Assembly: GCF_014489075.1 (NCBI RefSeq)
Contig: NZ_JACTGR010000002.1
Location: 620,001-684,000, forward strand
Length of the DNA stretch: 64,000 bases
Reading direction: 5' to 3'
Source of the DNA: Sphingomonas sp. JC676
GTDB taxonomy: Bacteria; Pseudomonadota; Alphaproteobacteria; Sphingomonadales; Sphingomonadaceae
The first letter of the stretch is position 1; each line of letters starts with the position of its first letter. The position numbers were made by a program, and so were the translations under genes. The notes beneath the pieces are model-generated. The model was given only the letters and a program-made list of their open reading frames with translations. It had not been told where the DNA came from and made no database searches. Positions 33,462-42,054 of the stretch are shown piece by piece.

Positions 33462-33535
33462 ACACATGCCGCTAATCCGGCGCGGGAGTGGGGCTTATAG
33501 AGCCCTCCGCCCGCGATGGAAGCCCCGACCGCGCG

Positions 33536-34633
33536 TTAGAAAAGCCGCTGCAGCCAGCCGTGCGGATCGGGAGCCTGGCCGCGCTGGATCGAGACCAGCT
33601 GCTCGCGCAACTTCTCCGTCAGCATGCCCGGCCCGCCATTGCCGATCTTGAAGTCGAAGCCGTTGCCGCGCACTGCGCCGATCGGCGTCACCACTGCGGC
33701 GGTGCCGCAGGCGAACGCCTCGCGCAGCTTGCCGCTCTCGGCATCGGCCTTCCACTGGTCGACCGCATAGCGCTCCTCGCGCACTTCGATGCCGGAGTCG
33801 CGGGCGAGCGTCAGCAGCGAGTTGCGCGTGATGCCGGGCAGGATCGTGCCGCCCAGCGGCGGGGTCGCGATCGAACCGTCGTCGAACACGAAGAACACGT
33901 TCATGCCGCCCAGTTCCTCGACATAGCGGTTCTCGACCGCATCGAGGAACACCACCTGGTCGCAGCCCTGCTTGATCGCTTCGGCCTGGGCGATCAGGCT
34001 GGAGGCATAGTTGCCGCCGCACTTGGCAGCGCCCGTGCCCCCCGGCGCCGCCCGCGTGTAGTGATCGGAGACCCACAGCGTCACCGAAGGCGCTCCACCC
34101 TTGAAATAGGCGCCGGCGGGCGATGCGATCACCATGTAGAGATATTCGGACGCGGGCTTCACGCCGAGGAACGTCTCGCTCGCGAACATGAAGGGCCGCA
34201 GATAGAGCGACGCGCCCTCGCCTTCCGGGATCCAGTCGCGGTCGATGCTGACCAGCTCGCGGATCGAGGACAGGAATAGCTCCTCGGGCAGCGGCGCCAT
34301 CGCCATGCGCTCGGCCGATTCGCGGAAGCGCGCGGCATTCGCCTCAGCGCGGAACAGGGCCGCGCCACCATCGGGCAGGCGATAGGCTTTGAGGCCTTCG
34401 AAGATCTCCTGGGCATAATGGAGCACGGCGCAGGCGGGATCGATCGAGATCGGCCCGCGGGGCTGCACCCTGGCGTCATGCCAGCCCCGATCGACGGAGT
34501 AGCGGATCACCACCATGTGATCGGTGAAGACCTTGCCGAACCCGGGATTGACGAGGAGCGCGGCACGATCGGCGGCGGCGACCGGGCTGGTATGCGCCTC
34601 GAATTCGAAATCCAGGATCGTCGCGTCTTCCAT
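33536..34633 (-). CDS. ilvE: Branched-chain amino-acid aminotransferase
   Basis: This PLP enzyme (fold type IV, 365 residues) transfers the amino group of leucine, isoleucine and valine. Seen are VNPGFGKVFTDHMVVIRY, SLYLRPFMFASETFLGVK (about residues 140-157), AAKCGGNYASSL with the PLP lysine, VVFLDAVENRYVEELGGMNV, and GTAAVVTPIG. I start at ATG 34633 with GGAAG upstream; ATG 34645 is also possible. It is divergent from the MarR gene with a 63-bp gap. This is core chromosome just beyond the island. Confidence 0.93.
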   Translation of the reverse strand: MEDATILDFEFEAHTSPVAAADRAALLVNPGFGKVFTDHMVVIRYSVDRGWHDARVQPRGPISIDPACAVLHYAQEIFEGLKAYRLPDGGAALFRAEANAARFRESAERMAMAPLPEELFLSSIRELVSIDRDWIPEGEGASLYLRPFMFASETFLGVKPASEYLYMVIASPAGAYFKGGAPSVTLWVSDHYTRAAPGGTGAAKCGGNYASSLIAQAEAIKQGCDQVVFLDAVENRYVEELGGMNVFFVFDDGSIATPPLGGTILPGITRNSLLTLARDSGIEVREERYAVDQWKADAESGKLREAFACGTAAVVTPIGAVRGNGFDFKIGNGGPGMLTEKLREQLVSIQRGQAPDPHGWLQRLF

Positions 34634-34696
34634 CACAGCTTCCATCTGGGGGCCTCGGGTTGCGAACGACTAGGCTCGGTGGCAGAAAGCGTCAAC

Positions 34697-35182
34697 ATGG
34701 CTGCCCCAATTCCCGCCTCTCCGCTATTCCTGCGCGAGCCAGAAATACGTCGCGGCATCGAGCTGCTCTATTTCGGTTACGCCCATCTTACGCGGTCGAT
34801 CGATGCCGGGCTGGCGCGCCAGGGACTGGGTCGCGCCCACCACCGCACGCTCTATTTCATCGCGCGAAAGCCCGATCTGACGGTGAGCGAGCTGCTTGCT
34901 TTGCTCGGCATCACCAAGCAGTCGCTCGGCCGCGTGCTGGGCGAGCTTTCGGATCGCGGCCTGGTCGAGACCCGCACCGGCGCGAAGGACCGGCGCCAGC
35001 GGCTGCTGCGGCTTACCTCCGCGGGCGCCGCGCTCGAATCCGAGCTGTTCGACGCGCTGCGCGAGAAGATGTCCACGGCCTATTCGAGCGCGGGCCAGGG
35101 CGCCGTGGGCGGCTTCTGGGCGGTGCTCGAAGGGCTGATGCCCGAAGAGGAACGCGATCGCGTGGCCGCCCTCGGGCGGTAA
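34697..35182 (+). CDS. MarR-family transcriptional regulator
   Basis: This winged-helix regulator of 161 residues has DLTVSELLALLGITKQSLGRVLGEL as the DNA-binding helices and GAKDRRQRLLRLTSAG as the wing. It is divergent from ilvE, with both promoters in 63 bp, so it may regulate ilvE or itself. The ligand is unknown. I start at ATG 34697; the longer open frame would run back over ilvE. Confidence 0.82.
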   Translation: MAAPIPASPLFLREPEIRRGIELLYFGYAHLTRSIDAGLARQGLGRAHHRTLYFIARKPDLTVSELLALLGITKQSLGRVLGELSDRGLVETRTGAKDRRQRLLRLTSAGAALESELFDALREKMSTAYSSAGQGAVGGFWAVLEGLMPEEERDRVAALGR

Positions 35183-35183
35183 C

Positions 35184-35792
35184 TCACGCCACCTTGAAGC
35201 CTTCCTTGTTCATCGCCAGCGTCAGCGCCTTGTTCTTCTCTTCGGAAAGCTGGGCACGCAGCATCGGGAACAGATGCGTCTCCTCCTCGCGCATATGCTT
35301 CTCGATGTCGGCGCGGAACTGGCGGACCTTCATGATCCAGTCGGGCGATGCGGTGGGCGTATTCTCCAGCTCGTAGAGATACTGCTTCACATAGCCATGG
35401 TCCTTGTTGAGCGCGTCGGCCGCGTCCTTCTGCCCGGCCTCGCGGAGCGCCGGATAGATGACATTCTCTTCCTCGATCGCGTGCTTGGTCAGTGCGTGCT
35501 TGAGGTGCGCGAGCAGCATGTTGCGGCGCATTGAAGCGGTCTCGTCGGTCATCTCGATCGAATCGAACACCTTCAGTGTCGCCACATGCTCGGCCGCGAG
35601 CGCGTCGTCCCAATTGCCGGCGAGCACGGTTGGCGCCTGGACGGCGGCCTTTCGTCCGAACATCGCGAGCAATCCCAGCGCGGCACCGCCCGCGGCGGCC
35701 CCGGCGATCATGCCCAGATTGCCGCCATTGCCGGTCTTTTTCAATCCGGTGAACCGTCCGTTCTTGTCGCGTGTTGCGCTGGTCGTCGCCAT
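35184..35792 (-). CDS. Hemerythrin HHE-domain protein with membrane helix
   Basis: This protein of 202 residues has a short basic N-terminus, one hydrophobic helix (GMIAGAAAGGAALGLLAMFG) and a hemerythrin-like bundle with the diiron histidines and glutamates in LAAEHVATLKVFD, HLKHALTKHAIEEENVIYPAL, KDHGYVKQYLYELE and HMREEETHLFPML. Such proteins bind oxygen, NO or iron. ATG 35792 follows GGAG; ATG 35804 is an alternative. It is convergent with the MarR gene. Anchoring in the inner membrane is predicted. Confidence 0.8.
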   Translation of the reverse strand: MATTSATRDKNGRFTGLKKTGNGGNLGMIAGAAAGGAALGLLAMFGRKAAVQAPTVLAGNWDDALAAEHVATLKVFDSIEMTDETASMRRNMLLAHLKHALTKHAIEEENVIYPALREAGQKDAADALNKDHGYVKQYLYELENTPTASPDWIMKVRQFRADIEKHMREEETHLFPMLRAQLSEEKNKALTLAMNKEGFKVA

Positions 35793-35858
35793 GGCCGTCT
35801 CCATCGAATGAGTTCGGCTGCACAACCGTTCGGGAACGCGGGCGTTCCGAAATTCGCG

Positions 35859-36644
35859 CTATTTCCGCGCTTCGGCGGCCATTTCGGCGGTGCGTCGCGC
35901 GGAGGCCGCAAGGGTCTCGCCAAGCAATGCCTTGAGCGCATCGTCATGGTCGAGCACGTTGAGGCCCTGGCGCGTCGATCCGCCGGGGCTGGCGACGCGG
36001 TCGGCGAGCACCGAAGGCGGTGCATCGGCCTCAGCGGCGAGCAGGCCCGCGCCTTCCACCGTCGCGATCGCGAGCCTTTGTGCCTGCTCGGCCGGGAAGC
36101 CCAAAGCGGTACCAGCCTCCGCGAGCGCGTCGATGAAGCGATAGACAAAGGCGGGGCCGCAGCCGGAGAGCACGGTTCCTCTGTCGAACAGGCCCTCGTC
36201 GTCGATCCATTCGACGAGGCCGAGCGGTGCCATCAGATCGTCGATACCGGGTATACGCGCACCGTGGAGCGCGACGACGCCCTTGCCGAGCGCGACCGGC
36301 AAATTGGGCATGGCGCGCACCATCGGATGGCCGGGGAAGCGCCCCTCAAGCGTCGCGACATCGGCGCCGGCGAGGATAGAGATCACGCCATATTCGCCCG
36401 CCGGAAGCGGCGGGATCTCGTCGATCTGCTGCGGCTTCATGCCGAGCTGGATCAAATCGGGCGGGGGCTCGTCGGGAAACGCCCTGCCCTGCCGGACGCC
36501 CGCTGGCAGTTCGCGATCGTGACGATTGACGACGAAGACGTTCTCTGCGGCGACCGCGCCGCTTTCGATCCAGCGGCGGAGCATTGCTCCGGCCATGTTC
36601 CCGCAGCCGACCAGCCAGAGCCTGAGCGGCCCGGGCGTGCTCAT
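35859..36644 (-). CDS. proC: Pyrroline-5-carboxylate reductase
   Basis: This enzyme reduces pyrroline-5-carboxylate to proline with NAD(P)H in the cytoplasm. It has 261 residues, with the Rossmann start LWLVGCGNMAGAML, the MPNLPVALGKGVVAL segment, and the C-terminal SGCGPAFVYRFIDALAEAG plus ASPGGSTRQGL signature. It overlaps the stop of the YbjN gene (ATGA), so both are one operon. The order YbjN-proC is common in sphingomonads. Confidence 0.92.
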   Translation of the reverse strand: MSTPGPLRLWLVGCGNMAGAMLRRWIESGAVAAENVFVVNRHDRELPAGVRQGRAFPDEPPPDLIQLGMKPQQIDEIPPLPAGEYGVISILAGADVATLEGRFPGHPMVRAMPNLPVALGKGVVALHGARIPGIDDLMAPLGLVEWIDDEGLFDRGTVLSGCGPAFVYRFIDALAEAGTALGFPAEQAQRLAIATVEGAGLLAAEADAPPSVLADRVASPGGSTRQGLNVLDHDDALKALLGETLAASARRTAEMAAEARK

Positions 36645-37147
36645 GCCTCGCCTTGTGTCTCGATCAGCGCGGAGGCCAGCGCATCGGCGGGCGTCTTGCC
36701 GCCCCACAGCACGAACTGGAACACCGGATAGAAGCGCTCGCACTCGTCGATCGCGCTTTCGACCAGCAGCTCGGCCTGGCTGAGCGTCAAGGTCGCATCG
36801 CCATTGGTGTCGATCATCGCGGCGTGGCGGAACAACAGGATGCCGCTCTGCGACCATAATTCGAAATGGCCGATCCAGAGCTGCTCGTTGACCAGCCCGA
36901 TCGCCTCATAGACCGAAACACGGCGCTCGTCGGGCACCCGCACGTCCGGGAACGCCAGGAACTGGAGCACGCCGTCTTCCTCGCGCCAGATCGCGCGCAG
37001 CTCATACTGGGTCCAGCTGCCCTTGACCTTGGCGACGATCTCGTCGTCCTCGCGCTCGAAGCTCCAGCCATGCGCCGCGAAATAGCTTTCCAGCATGTCG
37101 ATCGGAGCAGCGGCTTCGTCGCGGTCGTATTCCGCTTCGTCGAGCAT
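36641..37147 (-). CDS. YbjN-domain protein
   Basis: This cytoplasmic protein of 168 residues belongs to the YbjN (type III chaperone-fold) family: MLESYFAAHGWSFEREDDEI, YELRAIWREEDGVLQFLAFPD and ESAIDECERFYPVFQFVLWGG. The family role is unclear (a chaperone-like or regulatory role has been suggested). It starts at ATG 37147 and is coupled to proC. No unusual features. Confidence 0.85.
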   Translation of the reverse strand: MLDEAEYDRDEAAAPIDMLESYFAAHGWSFEREDDEIVAKVKGSWTQYELRAIWREEDGVLQFLAFPDVRVPDERRVSVYEAIGLVNEQLWIGHFELWSQSGILLFRHAAMIDTNGDATLTLSQAELLVESAIDECERFYPVFQFVLWGGKTPADALASALIETQGEA

Positions 37148-37265
37148 CAATACCTCCACTCGGCAGGACGGGACATGCCAAGTCCTGCCAATGGCGCCGG
37201 AGACGCACAAGCGCGGCGTGCGCAACCCTGTCGAAAAGCTGTGGACAAGCGGTTTACCGTAATAC

Positions 37266-37565
37266 TCAAGCGTCGCCCTGCGGCTTCTTGGGCTTGGCAG
37301 CCTTGGGGGCGGGCCTCGCTCCGCCAATCTGTGCCTCGAGCGCTTCGATCCGCACCTTCAGCGCATCATTCTCGTCGCGCGCGGCCGCCGCCATCGCCTT
37401 GATCGCGTCGAACTCGTCGCGGCTGACGAAATCGAGCCCGCCGATCCAGGTCTTGGCGCGCTCGCGCGCAGCGGCCTCGCCTTCGCGCGCCATCCCTGCG
37501 ACGGTGCCTGCCGCGCCGTTCACGAACTTCACGAAATCGTCGAACAGGCGGTTGTCGGTCTGCAT
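37266..37565 (-). CDS. BMFP/UbiK-like accessory factor
   Basis: This protein of 99 residues has the BMFP domain: FDDFVKFVNGAAGTVAGMAREG, then WIGGLDFVSRDEFDAIKAMA, a coiled coil (ARDENDALKVRIEALEAQI) and a Lys/Pro-rich tail. UbiK members of this family assist ubiquinone biosynthesis at membranes. It follows the TspO-like gene by 19 bp on the same strand. It starts at ATG 37565. Confidence 0.8.
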   Translation of the reverse strand: MQTDNRLFDDFVKFVNGAAGTVAGMAREGEAAARERAKTWIGGLDFVSRDEFDAIKAMAAAARDENDALKVRIEALEAQIGGARPAPKAAKPKKPQGDA

Positions 37566-37584
37566 TTCAAAATTCCCACAGTCT

Positions 37585-38142
37585 TCAGATAATCTGGATT
37601 TGGTTGCTCGACCGCGCCGGTACAATCCTCGACGCGTCCGGATTCAGCTCGTTGATCCGGTAAAGCAGGAAGCCTGCATAGCATATCCAAGCCAAATACG
37701 GCACCAGCAAGATCGCCGCGCCGGTGCGCACCTTGCCGAACAGGAAGGTGGTGACCAGCGCCAGGCCGAACAGCACGCCGATGATGATCAGCGCCGTCCT
37801 GACCTCGTGCAGGCCGAAGAACACCGGCGACCAGGCGAGGTTCAGCGCCATCTGGATCACGAACAGCACGATCGCCGGCGTCCGCATCCGCGATCCGCGC
37901 GCGTTGATCACCATCGCCAGCGCCAGGCCGAGCAGCACGTAGAGAATCGACCAGGCGAGCGGGAACGCCCAGCCCGGCGGCATGCCTTCGGGCTTCACCA
38001 GCCACAGATACCAGGGATTCTGGTCGCCGCTGGGCACCAGGCGGGCGGAGAGAAAACCGAGCAGGAGGATCAGCGGTACGGTGAAAATAGCCCAACGCAG
38101 ATAAGCCAGCCGCAACTGGCCCTTGGATGCGATCTCGCTCAA
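37585..38142 (-). CDS. TspO/MBR-family membrane protein
   Basis: This protein of 185 residues has five membrane helices with the TspO signature: NPWYLWLVKPEGMPPGWAFP, LAWSILYVLLGLALAMVI, MALNLAWSPVFFGLH and YLAWICYAGFLLYRINELN. TspO proteins bind tetrapyrroles and related lipids in the cell envelope. The best start is TTG 38142, with GGAG seven bases upstream; no ATG fits the family N-terminus. Expected length is 160-190. Confidence 0.85.
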   Translation of the reverse strand: MSEIASKGQLRLAYLRWAIFTVPLILLLGFLSARLVPSGDQNPWYLWLVKPEGMPPGWAFPLAWSILYVLLGLALAMVINARGSRMRTPAIVLFVIQMALNLAWSPVFFGLHEVRTALIIIGVLFGLALVTTFLFGKVRTGAAILLVPYLAWICYAGFLLYRINELNPDASRIVPARSSNQIQII

Positions 38143-38276
38143 CCTGATGCTCCCCTTTCCGCCTGCAGGCCCCGTGCCGCGACGCGGCAACGGGCTTCAA
38201 GCGGATTTGCGCGTTGTTACGCGGCGTGCCCCCGATAATCGCGAGACTAGGAAGATTTATGTTACGGTTGCAAGCG

Positions 38277-39029
38277 CTACCGGGCGGCCGCTTCATTCTT
38301 TCGCTGCGCCGCAATGAGGAACTCGACATTGCCTTCGGGTCCGGTGATCGGGCTTTGCGCGATTCCGGCGACCTCCCAACCCCTCGACTCCAGCCATTCC
38401 GCGACTTCGCGGCAGACCCGCGCATGGATTTCCGGATCGCGGACCACGCCGCCCTTGCCCACCTCGTTGCGTCCCGCCTCGAACTGCGGCTTGATCAGCG
38501 CAAGCAGTCGTCCGTCCGGCTTGGCGAAGCCGAGCGGCACGTCGAGCACCTTGGCGAGCCCGATAAAGCTCGCGTCGCAGACGATCAGGTCGACCGATTC
38601 GGGGATATGCTGCTCGGTGAGGATGCGCGCGCTGGTCTGTTCGTGGACGATCACCCGCGGATCCTGGCGCAGCTTCCAGGCGAGCTGGTTGGTGCCGCTG
38701 TCCACCGCATAGACGCGCGCCGCGCCGCGGGTGAGCAGCACATCGGTGAACCCGCCGGTGGACGAGCCCACGTCGATCGCCACCGCGCCGGTCACGTCCC
38801 AGCCGAAATGGTCGAGTCCGTGCGCCAGCTTGATCCCGCCCCGCGAGACCCAGGGATGATCGCGCCCGCGCACTTCGATCACGGCCTCTTCGGCGAGCAT
38901 CTGCCCCGGCTTGTCGATCTTGCGCTCGCCGGCAAAGGCGAGACCCGCCATAATGAGCGCCTGCGCCCGAGTCCGGCTCTCGGCGAGCCCGCGATCGACG
39001 AGAATCTGATCGGCGCGCAGCTTGGCCAT
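38277..39029 (-). CDS. tlyA: TlyA-family rRNA methyltransferase / hemolysin homologue
   Basis: This protein of 250 residues has an N-terminal S4 RNA-binding domain (MAKLRADQILVDRGLAESRT), then a FtsJ-like methyltransferase with the SAM site AIDVGSSTGGFTDVLL and KPQFEAGRNEVGKGGVVRDP. The family methylates 2'-OH of rRNA residues. ATG 39029 matches the conserved family start. It lies alone between the TspO operon and the plus-strand hydrolases. Confidence 0.9.
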   Translation of the reverse strand: MAKLRADQILVDRGLAESRTRAQALIMAGLAFAGERKIDKPGQMLAEEAVIEVRGRDHPWVSRGGIKLAHGLDHFGWDVTGAVAIDVGSSTGGFTDVLLTRGAARVYAVDSGTNQLAWKLRQDPRVIVHEQTSARILTEQHIPESVDLIVCDASFIGLAKVLDVPLGFAKPDGRLLALIKPQFEAGRNEVGKGGVVRDPEIHARVCREVAEWLESRGWEVAGIAQSPITGPEGNVEFLIAAQRKNEAAAR

Positions 39030-39153
39030 GGGCTCCTTTAGGCGCCGTTTTCAGTCCGGCGCAACCGCCCCTCGATCCGCCGCAACCCTATTGCCTATCA
39101 ATCCAGTGGGAATTAAATCGAAGCTCCGGCCTCCCCTCCACCGGAGTGGAAAA

Positions 39154-39831
39154 ATGACGATCTTTTCTCCTCTCGACGATCAATCGCCGATCATTCTCAC
39201 CGTCCCGGGGCTGGGCGGATCTGGCCCGTCGCACTGGCAGACCCTGTGGGAACAGTCGCGCCCCGACACGCATCGAGTCGAACTCGGCATGTGGGACACG
39301 CCACACCGCAACGCCTGGGTGACCAAGCTCGATCAGGCGATTCGCCAGGCCCAGGCGCCAGTGGTGCTCGCCGCGCACAGCCTGGGCTGTCTCGCCGTCG
39401 CCTGGTGGGCCGAGCTTGCCGGGCAGCCGTTCGGCTGGCCCGTCGCCGGCGCGCTGCTGGTGGCCCCGGCGGACGTCGATCGCTCCAGCGCGCCTTCGGA
39501 ACTGAGCGCCTTTCGTCCCGCACCGAGCAAGCTTCTGCCCTTCCCCTCGATCCTGGTGTCGAGCAGCGACGACCCCTGGATCGCACCCGAGCGCGCGCGG
39601 GGGCTCGCCAACACCTGGGGCAGCTTCTTCATCGATGCGGGTCCGCAAGGGCATCTGAACGCCGCCAGCGGCATCGGCTGGTGGGAGGAAGGCCAGATAC
39701 TGCTCGATCGCGTGCTCGATGCGGCATCGGACCGGACCGGCAAGCTGCGCTCCGCCGCCGAGGCGCGCTCGCTGCTCGCGATCAACGCCACCGACGCCGC
39801 GCAGGCGCATTATCTGGGAGCGTCGGCATGA
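39154..39831 (+). CDS. RBBP9/YdeN-family alpha/beta hydrolase
   Basis: This serine hydrolase of 225 residues has the nucleophile elbow AAHSLGCLAV (Ser in GHSLG-like context), an early IILTVPGLGGSGPSHWQ oxyanion segment, DDPWIAP with the acid residue, and a His in GPQGHLNAASGIG. Substrates of the family are unknown. ATG 39154 follows GGAG. The next gene is another hydrolase of a different family, separated by 204 bp. Confidence 0.85.
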   Translation: MTIFSPLDDQSPIILTVPGLGGSGPSHWQTLWEQSRPDTHRVELGMWDTPHRNAWVTKLDQAIRQAQAPVVLAAHSLGCLAVAWWAELAGQPFGWPVAGALLVAPADVDRSSAPSELSAFRPAPSKLLPFPSILVSSSDDPWIAPERARGLANTWGSFFIDAGPQGHLNAASGIGWWEEGQILLDRVLDAASDRTGKLRSAAEARSLLAINATDAAQAHYLGASA

Positions 39832-40035
39832 AACGACTCGAGCTGCCGCACGATCGGGGAAAATCACCGCGGCCCGCTGGAAACGTAAGGGAAAGCTACT
39901 ACATAGTGCAGTAGCGGGCGTGGCCGGGTGGCGTACCCTAGAGCGTCACTCGGCCTACGTCCCAAGGGCCCTCGGCCACGAGCCCCTCGGATCGCAACCT
40001 TGCGCACGCGCGAAGCGCGCGGCACACCTTACGCC

Positions 40036-41004
40036 ATGGATCGCCGTGATGTGCTCGCCGCCGGCCTCGCCGGCACGCTCCTCCCCGTCGCGGCGAACGC
40101 GCGCGGCACCGTGGGGCCGATCAAGCCCGATGCCAGCATCAATCTATGGCCCGGCGAAGCGCCTGGCCTGCTCGATCCCGACCTCCACGAGCGGCTGACC
40201 GAACGCAGCAAGGATCCGGCGATCGCCGACCGCGCGCTCGATCGCATCCGCACTCCGCGCCTCGACATATTCCGCGCCGCCAAGCCCAACGGCGCTGCGC
40301 TGCTGCTCATCCCCGGCGGCGGCTATGAGCGCGTCGTGCTCGACAAGGAAGGCTATGAGCTCGCCGCTCTGCTCACCGCGCGCGGCGTGACGTGCTTCGT
40401 ACTCTTCTATCGCCTGCCCGCCGAAGGCTGGAGGGATGCGCCCAACGCGCCGCTCGCCGACGCTCAGCGCGCGATGCGGCTGATTCGCGCACAGGCGGCG
40501 AAATGGCAGGTCGATCCCCTGCGCGTCGCCGCGATGGGGTTCTCGGCCGGCGGGCATCTCTGCGCCGATCTGGCGACTCGCTTCGATCGCAAGGTCTACG
40601 ATCCCGTCGACGCGGCGGACGAGGGCTCGGCGCGCCCGATGCTCGCCGCGCCGGTCTATCCGGTGGTGACGATGGACCCCGCCTTCGCCCATGCCGGTTC
40701 GCGCGAGAAGCTGATCGGCAAGAACCCCGGGCCCGAACTCGAGGCCGAGCATTCTCCCGATCGCCAGGTGAGTCGCGTCACCCCGCCCTGTTTCCTGCTG
40801 CATGCCGAGGACGACGATGTCGTGCCGGTGGAAAACACCATCCTCTTGCGTGCCGTGCTCAAAAAGGCCGGCGTGCCGGTCGAGACGCACATCTTCGAGA
40901 AAGGCGGCCATGGCTTCGGCCTGCGCGGCGCCGTCGGCAAACCGGTCGCGATCTGGCCAGAGCTCTTCCATGGCTGGGCCAAGGCGCACGGCCTGTTCGG
41001 CTGA
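40036..41004 (+). CDS. Secreted alpha/beta hydrolase (acetylxylan-esterase-like)
   Basis: This protein of 322 residues begins MDRRDVLAAGLAGTLLPVAA, a twin-arginine-like or Sec signal peptide, and has the BD-FAE/acetyl-esterase elements: LLIPGGGYERVVLDKEGYE, MGFSAGGHLCADLA (nucleophile Ser), EDDDVVPVENT (acid) and KGGHGFGLRG (His). It would act on acetylated sugars or similar esters in the periplasm. The start is ATG 40036, where the signal peptide begins. Confidence 0.88.
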   Translation: MDRRDVLAAGLAGTLLPVAANARGTVGPIKPDASINLWPGEAPGLLDPDLHERLTERSKDPAIADRALDRIRTPRLDIFRAAKPNGAALLLIPGGGYERVVLDKEGYELAALLTARGVTCFVLFYRLPAEGWRDAPNAPLADAQRAMRLIRAQAAKWQVDPLRVAAMGFSAGGHLCADLATRFDRKVYDPVDAADEGSARPMLAAPVYPVVTMDPAFAHAGSREKLIGKNPGPELEAEHSPDRQVSRVTPPCFLLHAEDDDVVPVENTILLRAVLKKAGVPVETHIFEKGGHGFGLRGAVGKPVAIWPELFHGWAKAHGLFG

Positions 41005-41030
41005 AACACCGGACGCAATAATGCGTCGAT

Positions 41031-41054
41031 GATATGTTGTACCTTTACCTTTGC
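41031..41054 (+). promoter_or_regulatory. Candidate Zur operator before the second MerC gene
   Basis: The left half GATATGTTGTA matches the GAAATGTTATA half of the Zur consensus in 9 of 11 positions; the right half is weaker (about 6 of 11). It lies 18-41 bp before the MerC start. It parallels the site at 2001. Confidence 0.4.
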
Positions 41055-41071
41055 GGGTCTATATCGCGCTC

Positions 41072-41458
41072 ATGTTGGTGAGTCTCCCGATCGCCCGTTT
41101 CTGGGAAGGTATCGATTCGCGCTTCGATCGCATTGCGATGGGGATCAGCGGATTGTGCCTGGTACATTGTGTCGCGACCACCGTCCTGCTCACCGTCATT
41201 TCCTCCGCAGGCGGCCTGCTCAATCCCGCGATCCACGAGGTCGGGCTCACGCTGGCGATCGGCATGGGCGTGATCGCGCTCGGCCGCGGCATCGCCACGC
41301 ACGGCTATATGATGCCCGCGGTGGTCGGCGCGTTCGGGCTCGGTATCATGGCCGGCGCGCTGTCGCTGCCGCATGGCAATTTCGAGATCTTCTGGACGTT
41401 GGTAGGCGTCTCGCTCGTTGCGCTCGGCCACGACCTCAATCGCCGCGCGACCTATTGA
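41072..41458 (+). CDS. MerC-domain inner-membrane protein, second copy
   Basis: This protein of 128 residues has four helices and the MerC core RFDRIAMGISGLCLVHC (Cys-x3-Cys type pair in GLCLVHC). I start at ATG 41072; a TTG at 41051 in front lies within the candidate operator. It is followed by a Fur-family gene 53 bp downstream, the same order as at 4715-5522. Sequence identity to the first MerC is low outside the core, so the two are old paralogues. Substrate metal unknown, zinc likely from context. Confidence 0.78.
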   Translation: MLVSLPIARFWEGIDSRFDRIAMGISGLCLVHCVATTVLLTVISSAGGLLNPAIHEVGLTLAIGMGVIALGRGIATHGYMMPAVVGAFGLGIMAGALSLPHGNFEIFWTLVGVSLVALGHDLNRRATY

Positions 41459-41511
41459 CGCGCCCCAATGCGCACCTTGTCCCGGGGCCTTGCCGGGCCT
41501 AAATCCCTGAT

Positions 41512-41970
41512 ATGCATGCGCACGAACATCATGAGCACCACGGCAACGACCTGACTCGTGCCGCCCAGACCACGCTGGAGAAGTCCGGCGAGCAATGGAC
41601 GGCGATGCGCGAGCGCGTGTTCGAAGCGCTGGCCGGGTTCGACAAGCCGGCATCGGCCTACGACATCGCCGAGGCGGTGTCGAAGGCGGAGGGCCGCCGA
41701 GTCGCCGCCAACAGCGTCTATCGCATCCTTGACCTGTTCGTCGGGTCGAACCTGGCGCGCCGGGTCGAGAGCGCCAACGCCTATATGGCGAACACCCACC
41801 CGGACTGCCTGCACGACTGCATCTTTCTGGTTTGCGACACTTGCGGCCAGACCACGCATATCGACGACGATTCGATCACCAAGACTGTCCGCTCGGCCGC
41901 GAAAAGCGCCGGATTCTCGCCGGTTCGCCCCGTGATCGAAGTCCGGGGCAAGTGCTCCGATTGCGAGTGA
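41512..41970 (+). CDS. Fur-family regulator with His-rich N-terminus (probable Zur)
   Basis: This metalloregulator of 152 residues begins MHAHEHHEHHGND, a metal-binding tail typical of Zur. A winged helix follows (RERVFEALAGFDKPASAYDI, NSVYRILDLFVGSNLARRVE), then HPDCLHDCIFLVCDTCGQTT and a terminal CSDC, the structural zinc cysteines. It is closer to canonical Zur than the shorter 5115 gene. It probably controls the MerC gene upstream. The genome region thus has two Fur-family zinc-type repressors. Confidence 0.82.
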   Translation: MHAHEHHEHHGNDLTRAAQTTLEKSGEQWTAMRERVFEALAGFDKPASAYDIAEAVSKAEGRRVAANSVYRILDLFVGSNLARRVESANAYMANTHPDCLHDCIFLVCDTCGQTTHIDDDSITKTVRSAAKSAGFSPVRPVIEVRGKCSDCE

Positions 41971-42054
41971 GCGGGCCGCTTCTGCACCGGAAGTGCATGT
42001 AAAAACCCGGATTTGACCGTTCGACTTGCGCCTCGCTCTGGGTTAACAGGCGCT

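Noticed and set aside
39893-39913. Hairpin GCTACT/AGTAGC after the RBBP9-like gene as a terminator
   Set aside because: The stem is only six base pairs with a 9-nt loop and no T-run.
39829-39915. 28-codon frame after the hydrolase gene
   Set aside because: It overlaps the hydrolase stop but has no separate ribosome site and no known family; too short to support.
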